From: DATHWB01 sp040905965 | GTDB taxonomy: Bacteria > Actinomycetota > Acidimicrobiia > Spongiisociales > ZC4RG35 | DNA length: 25,325 nt | NCBI GenBank assembly: GCA_040905965.1 | Contig: JBBDQP010000079.1 | Location: 1 to 25,325 of the forward strand | Reading direction: 5' to 3' | In this document: positions 20,451 through 25,325 of the stretch, piece after piece | Layout of the letters: each line of letters begins with the position of its first letter | How positions within the stretch are numbered: the stretch's first letter is position 1 | Notes under the pieces: model-generated | Databases searched by the model: none | Seen by the model: only the letters and a program-made list of their open reading frames with translations | What the model was told of the DNA's origin: nothing | Translations under genes and position numbers: made by a program

Positions 20451-21707
20451 ATGCGAGTTGTGGTGGTCGGGGCAGGGGTTGCGGGGCTGACATGCGCGGC
20501 GACGTTGCAGCGCGCCGGGGTCGACGTGACGGTCGTAGAGGCCCGCGATCGTATCGGCGGACGAGTGTGGACCGGCGAGGTCGCCGGGGCGCGCATCGAT
20601 TTGGGCGGAGCCTGGATCCACGGGCCGATCGACAACCCGCTGGCGACCTACTGCCGTGAGGTGGGTTTGGACTGGGTCAGTGACGGACCTTGGGGCTCGC
20701 GGATGCAGGTCCACACCGAGGACGGAAGCCTCCTCCCCCACACCGCCACCACCTCTCTGGTCACTGCGTGGAGCGACTTCAACGCCGGTGAGGCCGTCAC
20801 AGTCCTCGGTGACAGCGCCACGTTCCTCGAGGCGGTGGAGTGGTACATCGCAGACCGCGGTCTGACCGGGGTTCCTGCTGACGCCGTTCGATACAGCCTG
20901 TCGTGGCTCGAGGGCGGCCTGAACATCGGCGCCCACCCCCAGACGATCTCCGCTGCTGGCGCCGCCTTCTACCAATTACACGCCGGCGGCAACGTCGTAC
21001 TTGCCGGCGGGTACCGCTCCCTCGTGGATCATCTGGCCATCGATCTCGACATCGCGCTGGAGGAACCGGTGTTGGCGATCGAACATGGAGCGGCCGGGGC
21101 GATCGTCTCGACCGTCACCCGTTCGATTCAGGCCGATCATGTGGTCGTCACCGTCCCGATCGGCGTGCTTCATCGCAACGCCATTGTTTTCAGCCCGACC
21201 CTGCCTTCGCCGATCACCAAAGCCATCGAGCGACTCCGACTTTCGACCGTCGAAAAGATCATCCTGCGATTCAAGGAACGGTGGTGGCCCGAGGATCTCA
21301 GACGCCTCATCTCGATCACCGAGAGCCATCAGTTCCCCGCCTGGACCGACTTCTCGTTGCATGCCGAGGCACCGACGCTGGTCGGCTTCTTCAACCCGGC
21401 GCTTGCATCAATGCCGGAGGACTCGGGATCGCGCCTCGACCTGGCCCGTCACAGCCTCGATTCGATGCTCGGCAAAGGACCGAAACCGATCGGTGCAATC
21501 ATCACCGACTGGCGCAACGACCCGTACGCCGGGGGCGCATACAGCTACATCCCGGTTGGTGCCACGGCGACGGACATGCGCGCCTTCACCCTCCTCCACG
21601 GCTCGCTCCACTTCGCCGGCGAGCACACCGTTCCGGAGTACTACGGAACGGTTCACGCTGCCTTCGTGTCCGGTCGGAATGCGGCAGACCGGCTCACATC
21701 GGACTGA
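20451..21707 (+). CDS. FAD-dependent amine oxidase (polyamine/monoamine oxidase family)
   Basis: The 418-aa flavoprotein oxidises amines to aldehydes, releasing H2O2. It starts with the dinucleotide-binding fold MRVVVVGAGVAGLTCAA (Gly7, Gly9, Gly12) ending in Glu30, then ARDRIGGRVWT (31-41), and DLGGAWIHGPIDNPL, which resembles the substrate-side motif of polyamine and spermine oxidases. Near the C-terminus are YAGGAYSYIPVGA and HFAGEHTVPEYYGTVHAAFVSGRNAA, the second FAD-binding motif. There is no signal peptide, so it is cytoplasmic. ATG 20451 is supported by the -10 7 nt upstream and by the family N-terminus; the longer upstream frame overlaps dnaE2. The substrate is not determined, and LSD1-like or tryptophan-oxidase relatives share these motifs. 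Confidence 0.9.
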   Translation: MRVVVVGAGVAGLTCAATLQRAGVDVTVVEARDRIGGRVWTGEVAGARIDLGGAWIHGPIDNPLATYCREVGLDWVSDGPWGSRMQVHTEDGSLLPHTATTSLVTAWSDFNAGEAVTVLGDSATFLEAVEWYIADRGLTGVPADAVRYSLSWLEGGLNIGAHPQTISAAGAAFYQLHAGGNVVLAGGYRSLVDHLAIDLDIALEEPVLAIEHGAAGAIVSTVTRSIQADHVVVTVPIGVLHRNAIVFSPTLPSPITKAIERLRLSTVEKIILRFKERWWPEDLRRLISITESHQFPAWTDFSLHAEAPTLVGFFNPALASMPEDSGSRLDLARHSLDSMLGKGPKPIGAIITDWRNDPYAGGAYSYIPVGATATDMRAFTLLHGSLHFAGEHTVPEYYGTVHAAFVSGRNAADRLTSD

Positions 21708-21751
21708 CCTGCGTACCAACGAGCTCATAGACCGGGTCGAACCCTCGCCGC

Positions 21752-21757
21752 TACGCT
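21752..21757 (+). promoter_or_regulatory. -10 element TACGCT, leaderless start for the dodecin gene
   Basis: TACGCT is followed by a 7-nt spacer (CCGGCGC) and the ATG at 21765; no RBS is present. Confidence 0.55.
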
Positions 21758-21764
21758 CCGGCGC

Positions 21765-21986
21765 ATGGCGCACATCATGAAGACAGTCAGGCTTTCGGGG
21801 AGTTCGGGGCGGGGAATCGAGGATGCGGTGCGGACGGTGCTCGCCCGGGCGGCGACCACCATCGACGAGATCACCAAGTTCAAAGTTGTCGAAGTGTGGG
21901 GGTCGGTGGACGACTCGGGCGTCCCCACCGAATTCTCCGTCACCCTCGACATCACCTTCACGGTGAAGGAATCGGTTCACGGTTGA
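21765..21986 (+). CDS. Dodecin-like small flavin-binding protein
   Basis: The 73-aa protein has the dodecin pattern beta-alpha-beta-beta: KTVRLSGSSGRGIEDAVRTV, LARAATTIDEITKFKVVEV, then VDDSGVPTEFSVTLDITFTV. Dodecins form hollow dodecamers that store or buffer FMN/riboflavin. The Trp that stacks on the flavin (near position 36-38 in characterised dodecins) aligns with Lys38 in EITKFKVV here, so flavin binding is uncertain; a Trp occurs later at 45 (EVWG). ATG 21765 fits the -10 position; Met5 is an alternative. The gene overlaps the downstream metallo-beta-lactamase gene by 4 nt and is close behind a flavoenzyme gene, which may be coincidental. Confidence 0.8.
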   Translation: MAHIMKTVRLSGSSGRGIEDAVRTVLARAATTIDEITKFKVVEVWGSVDDSGVPTEFSVTLDITFTVKESVHG

Positions 21987-22963
21987 GCCGCAGACTTCCC
22001 GACATCGCCGATCTCGGGCACGGAATCGGCGTGATTCCGCTGCCATTGCCGTTCGAGAACCCTGCATGGGTCAACACGTACGTGATCCGCACCACGACCG
22101 GAACAGTGCTGATCGACTGCGGTGTCGACTGGGAACCGGGCATGACCCGGCTTCTCGACGGCCTGGCGGTGTTGGAGATCGAACCTTCGTCGATCCACAC
22201 GCTGATCGTCTCACACCTCCATCCTGACCATGTGGGGATGGCGCCAAAACTGATCGCGTTGACCGGAGCGAAATTGACGATGCACCGGAGCGCGATCGAA
22301 CGCCACGTTGGATACAACGACACTCCTGGCACCCAGCGGTGGCTCGAAGGGTTTGGTCGCCTCCACGCCGTGCCAACCGAAATGCTGCCGGCGTTCGTCG
22401 CCCTCGACCGACCCGACTGGATGCCGTTCATCGGACCGCCCGACGTCGCAGTCGACGAAGGTGACCGAATCGACCTGGGAGAAGGTCGCCACCTCGAAGT
22501 GCTCCACACCCCCGGACACGAACACAGCCACATCTGCCTGGTCGATTCGAAGACTGGGATCCTCTTCGCAGGTGATCACATCCTGCCGCGCATCACGCCG
22601 GTGATCATGTGGGATCAGACCGAGGTGGACGTCCTCGGCCAATATCTGGATTCGGTTCATCGGCTGACGGGCGACCGATTCGGCCTGACCTACCCGGCAC
22701 ACGGTTCGATCGTCGAACGCGGATCCCAACGGGCCGAGCAGATCGAACTCCACCACGAGCGTCGACTCGACGGGATGCTCGACATCGTGCGACTCGGACC
22801 GACCACCGCCTGGACAGTGATGGGAGAGTCGTTCCGCCCACACCTCAACCCGCAAGAACAGCGGCTCGCCTTGCGGGAGACCGTCTCGCACCTCGAACAT
22901 CTCCGCACGCTCTCGAAGGTGACGTCATTCGACGACGACGTCCGGTACTACAAGAGAGCCTGA
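21983..22963 (+). CDS. Metallo-beta-lactamase-fold hydrolase
   Basis: The product is 326 aa from a TTG start that overlaps the dodecin stop (TTGA). The zinc motif HxHxDH is SHLHPDHVG (His78, His80, Asp82, His83). Further metal ligands are in HTPGHEHSH and FAGDHILPRITP, and YPAHG follows. The C-terminal ~70 residues are helical (IELHHERRLDGMLDIV), as in the LACTB2/RNase-like or glyoxalase-II-like group that has an extra C-terminal winged-helix-type region. It is likely a thioester or phosphoester hydrolase in the cytoplasm; the true substrate is not predictable from sequence. No better start codon is seen nearby, so coupled translation with the dodecin gene is expected. Confidence 0.87.
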   Translation: MSRRLPDIADLGHGIGVIPLPLPFENPAWVNTYVIRTTTGTVLIDCGVDWEPGMTRLLDGLAVLEIEPSSIHTLIVSHLHPDHVGMAPKLIALTGAKLTMHRSAIERHVGYNDTPGTQRWLEGFGRLHAVPTEMLPAFVALDRPDWMPFIGPPDVAVDEGDRIDLGEGRHLEVLHTPGHEHSHICLVDSKTGILFAGDHILPRITPVIMWDQTEVDVLGQYLDSVHRLTGDRFGLTYPAHGSIVERGSQRAEQIELHHERRLDGMLDIVRLGPTTAWTVMGESFRPHLNPQEQRLALRETVSHLEHLRTLSKVTSFDDDVRYYKRA

Positions 22964-23006
22964 GGGGCTTCGGCCTTTCCCCCTCGCGACAGAGGCTTTG
23001 CGAGGG
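22964..23006. terminator. Hairpin region between convergent genes, includes CCCTCGC/GCGAGGG stem
   Basis: Immediately after the MBL stop, GGC-TTCG-GCC (22966-22975) forms a short TTCG-capped hairpin. A 7-bp stem CCCTCGC (22981-22987)/GCGAGGG (23000-23006) with a 12-nt loop (GACAGAGGCTTT) follows. The two genes converge here, so bidirectional termination is likely; there is no strong T-run. The second stem matches the element at 1843-1870. Confidence 0.4.
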
Positions 23007-23049
23007 AGTGCTGGGAGGAGTGGCCGAGTATGCGAGGCCGAGGGGGGAC

Positions 23050-25325
23050 TTACATGCTGCGGCGGTATTGGCCGCCGACTTGGTAGAGGGCGTGGGACAT
23101 CTGGCCGAGGGAAGCGACCTTGGCGGTTTCGAGGAGGGCGTCGAAAAGGTTTCCACCCTTGGTGGCGGTCGCCTGGAGTTCGCGGAGGGCCGACGGAGCG
23201 GTCTCGGCGTTGCGTGCGTGGAAGGCGCGAACGTTGGCGATCTGGCGATTCTTGGCTTCGTCGCCGGCTCGGACGACTTCGTTGGGGATGATGAAGGGCG
23301 AACCGTCGGATCCGAGGAAAGTATTGACGCCAATGATGGGCAGTTCCCCGGATTCCTTCTGCCGTTCGTAGTAGAGGGACTCTTCTTGGATCTTGGTTCG
23401 CTGGTATTGACGTTCCATCGCCCCGAGGACGCCGCCGCGGTCGTTGAGACGTTCGAACTCGGCGTAGACGGCTTCTTCGACCAGATCGGTGAGTTCTTCG
23501 ATGATGAACGAGCCCTGCAACGGGTTCTCGTTCTTGTTGAGTCCCAGCTCGCGGTTGATGATCAGCTGGATGGCCATCGCCCGGCGCACCGACTCTTCGG
23601 TAGGGGTGGTGATCGCCTCGTCGTAGGCGTTGGTATGGAGGCTGTTGGTGTTGTCGTAGATGGCGTAGAGGGCCTGGAGGGTGGTGCGGATGTCGTTGAA
23701 TCCGATCTCTTGGGCGTGCAGCGACCGTCCGGATGTCTGGATGTGGTACTTGAGCATCTGGGAGCGTTCGTTGGCGCCATAGAGGTTGCGCATGGCCCTC
23801 GCCCAGATGCGGCGGGCGACCCGGCCGATGACGGCGTATTCGGGGTCGATGCCGTTGGAGAAGAAGAACGACAGGTTGGGGGCGAACGCGTCGATATCCA
23901 TTCCCCTGGCCCGGTAGTACTCGACGAAGGTGAACCCGTTGGCGAGCGTGAAAGCCAACTGGGTGATGGGGTTGGCTCCGGCTTCAGCCATGTGATATCC
24001 GGAGATCGAGACCGAGTAGAAGTTGCGGACCTGATGGTCGATGAACCAGGACTGGATGTCGCCCATCATCCGCAGCGCGAACTCGGTAGAGAAGATGCAG
24101 GTGTTCTGCGCTTGGTCTTCTTTCAAGATGTCGGCCTGGACGGTCCCCCGCACCACCCGCAGGGTCTCGTCCTTGATTCGGTTGTAGGTCTCGGCGTCGA
24201 GAACCTGGTCGCCGGTGGTTCCCAACAGCATCAGACCAAGTCCGTCGTGGCCTTCGGGGAGTTCCCCGTGATAGCTCGGAGGGTTGTCTCCCAGCACTTC
24301 GGCCACCCGGTCCTGCAGACCGACCGCCCGTATGTGCTTTTCGCACTCCTGGTCGACGGCGGTGTTCAGGAAGAATGCGAGGAGCATCGGCGCCGGCCCG
24401 TTGATGGTCATCGACACCGACGTGGTGGGATCCGACAGGTTGAACCCGGAGTAGAGCTTCTTGGCGTCATCGAGGGTGGCGATCGAGACCCCGGAGTTCC
24501 CGACCTTGCCGTAGATGTCGGGACGCTCGTCTGGGTCTTCGCCGTACAACGTGACCGAATCGAACGCCGTCGACAGCCGCTTGGCGTCCATTCCGGCGGC
24601 GACATAGTGGAAGCGACGGTTGGTCTGTTCGGGTGGGCCTTCCCCCGCGAACATCCGGGTCGGATCCTCCGCGGTCCGTTTCAGCGGGTAGATCCCGGCG
24701 GTGTACGGGTAGAAGCCGGGCAGATTCTCCCGCCGACCCCACCGCACCCGGTCCGCCCACCCGGTGAACTTCGGCGTGGCGATCTTTGGGACCTTCGTAT
24801 GGGACAGCGACTCCGAGGTGAGCGGAACCCGCACTTCGCGGCCACGCACCTCATAGGAGAGTTCGTCACCGGAATACCGCCCCATCAAATCGTCCCAGCC
24901 GTCCAACACGGCGTTCGTGTCCGAGTCGAGCCGGGACTCCCGCTCGGAGATCGGGGCGGAGAGATCGGCGTCGGTGAGTCCGGATGCCACCCCCAACGCC
25001 TGCAACTCGCTGGCCGCCGCCGCCTGAACTTCGATTGTGGCGTCTTCGGCACGGGCGGTTTCGGCGATCTCGGCGAGATACCGCGACCGGGCGGAAGGGA
25101 CGATCACGTGCCGGTCCCGCGGATCGGTGGGGAGGTCCAGCGTCGAAGACAACCCGACCGCTTCCATCACGACCTGATAGAACCGGTTCATCCCGGGATC
25201 CCCGAACTCCGAGGCGACTGTCGAATACACCGGCAGGTCCGCATCGTCGGCATCGAACAGCTTGCGGTTTCGCCGGTACTGCTTACGCACATCGCGTACG
25301 GCGTCCTCCGCTCCCGGCTTGTCCG
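23050..25325 (-). CDS. icmF: Fused isobutyryl-CoA mutase IcmF, mutase half (gene continues past the right edge)
   Basis: The frame stays open to the right edge, so the 758 visible codons are the C-terminal part. The sequence is the adenosylcobalamin-dependent acyl-CoA mutase (TIM barrel) of IcmF: GFYPYTAGIYPLKRTAEDP, DPTRMFAGEGPPEQTNRRFH, GKVGNSGVSIATLDDAKKLY, SMTINGPAPMLLAFF, TVQADILKEDQAQN, SISGYHMAEAGANPITQ and HIQTSGRSLHAQEIGFND. It ends GGQYRRSM, like IcmF. Full IcmF is about 1,090 aa with N-terminal B12-binding and G-protein (MeaI-like) domains, which should lie beyond the window. The GTG at 25290 is an internal Val: EDAVRDVRKQYRRN is a conserved linker. It interconverts isobutyryl-CoA and n-butyryl-CoA, and some relatives act on isovaleryl/pivalyl-CoA. 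It converges with the MBL gene. Confidence 0.93.
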   Translation of the reverse strand, partial: DKPGAEDAVRDVRKQYRRNRKLFDADDADLPVYSTVASEFGDPGMNRFYQVVMEAVGLSSTLDLPTDPRDRHVIVPSARSRYLAEIAETARAEDATIEVQAAAASELQALGVASGLTDADLSAPISERESRLDSDTNAVLDGWDDLMGRYSGDELSYEVRGREVRVPLTSESLSHTKVPKIATPKFTGWADRVRWGRRENLPGFYPYTAGIYPLKRTAEDPTRMFAGEGPPEQTNRRFHYVAAGMDAKRLSTAFDSVTLYGEDPDERPDIYGKVGNSGVSIATLDDAKKLYSGFNLSDPTTSVSMTINGPAPMLLAFFLNTAVDQECEKHIRAVGLQDRVAEVLGDNPPSYHGELPEGHDGLGLMLLGTTGDQVLDAETYNRIKDETLRVVRGTVQADILKEDQAQNTCIFSTEFALRMMGDIQSWFIDHQVRNFYSVSISGYHMAEAGANPITQLAFTLANGFTFVEYYRARGMDIDAFAPNLSFFFSNGIDPEYAVIGRVARRIWARAMRNLYGANERSQMLKYHIQTSGRSLHAQEIGFNDIRTTLQALYAIYDNTNSLHTNAYDEAITTPTEESVRRAMAIQLIINRELGLNKNENPLQGSFIIEELTDLVEEAVYAEFERLNDRGGVLGAMERQYQRTKIQEESLYYERQKESGELPIIGVNTFLGSDGSPFIIPNEVVRAGDEAKNRQIANVRAFHARNAETAPSALRELQATATKGGNLFDALLETAKVASLGQMSHALYQVGGQYRRSM

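Noticed and set aside
25288..25290. GTG at 25290 as the start of a 746-aa mutase
   Set aside because: The frame stays open to the edge and the residues upstream (EDAVRD) continue the conserved linker of IcmF; it is an internal Val codon of a longer fused gene.
1..25325. CRISPR array, toxin-antitoxin pair, restriction or other defence system, prophage, IS element, tRNA or rRNA
   Set aside because: No direct-repeat arrays, transposase, integrase, phage structural genes or tRNA-like cloverleaf were seen; the DUF222 gene is the only possible mobile-type gene and is incomplete here.

Overview
The window is a high-GC bacterial chromosome segment, most likely from an actinomycete-type lineage (Actinomycetota; Acidimicrobiia is my best guess, not proven). 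Supporting signs are a DUF222/13E12-family gene, two SOS boxes of the actinobacterial CGAAC-N4-GTTCG type, an orphan dnaE2, a leucine-degradation gene set resembling the mycobacterial bkaR-accD1-accA1-fadE19-citE locus, many GTG/TTG starts, and several genes whose start codon lies 6-7 bases after a TANNNT -10 element (leaderless mRNA). Genes are densely packed: no gap exceeds about 200 bp, and neighbours often overlap by 4 nt (ATGA, GTGA, TTGA).

Layout. 1-2263: the 5' part of a DUF222 gene (minus, running off the left edge, LexA box on its start), a divergent membrane protein, a repeat-containing spacer, and a small Cys-containing protein. 2271-5128: a minus-strand pair, an ABC exporter half-transporter followed by a PLP-dependent threonine/serine dehydratase. 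The conserved N-terminus of the exporter lies upstream of any canonical start codon. 5156-8252: plus-strand genes for a lipoyl/octanoyl transferase family protein, a fused type II dehydroquinase-alpha/beta hydrolase, a lysozyme-like membrane-anchored protein lacking its catalytic Glu, and a MaoC dehydratase.

8256-14343: a minus-strand operon (tetR, carboxylase beta, biotin carboxylase alpha, acyl-CoA dehydrogenase, CitE-like lyase) that reads as leucine/isovalerate catabolism: isovaleryl-CoA dehydrogenase, methylcrotonyl-CoA carboxylase, then MaoC hydratase and (R)-HMG-CoA lyase. TetR and a divergent MFS transporter flank a 32-bp perfect palindrome that contains an outward-facing -10 element in each arm.

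14430-22963: the MFS transporter, a convergent ATP-grasp protein, dnaE2 (preceded by a SOS box and an apparent 7-codon leaderless uORF that overlaps its start), a divergent flavin amine oxidase, a dodecin-like protein, and a metallo-beta-lactamase-fold hydrolase. 23050-25325: the mutase half of a fused isobutyryl-CoA mutase (IcmF), running off the right edge. Together with the leucine genes it points to active branched-chain acyl-CoA metabolism.

I found no CRISPR array, defence island, prophage, IS element, tRNA or rRNA. The less ordinary material is regulatory (leaderless rule, uORF, SOS boxes, palindromic double promoter) and a few unusual proteins (AroQ-hydrolase fusion, pseudo-lysozyme, exporter with a non-canonical start).
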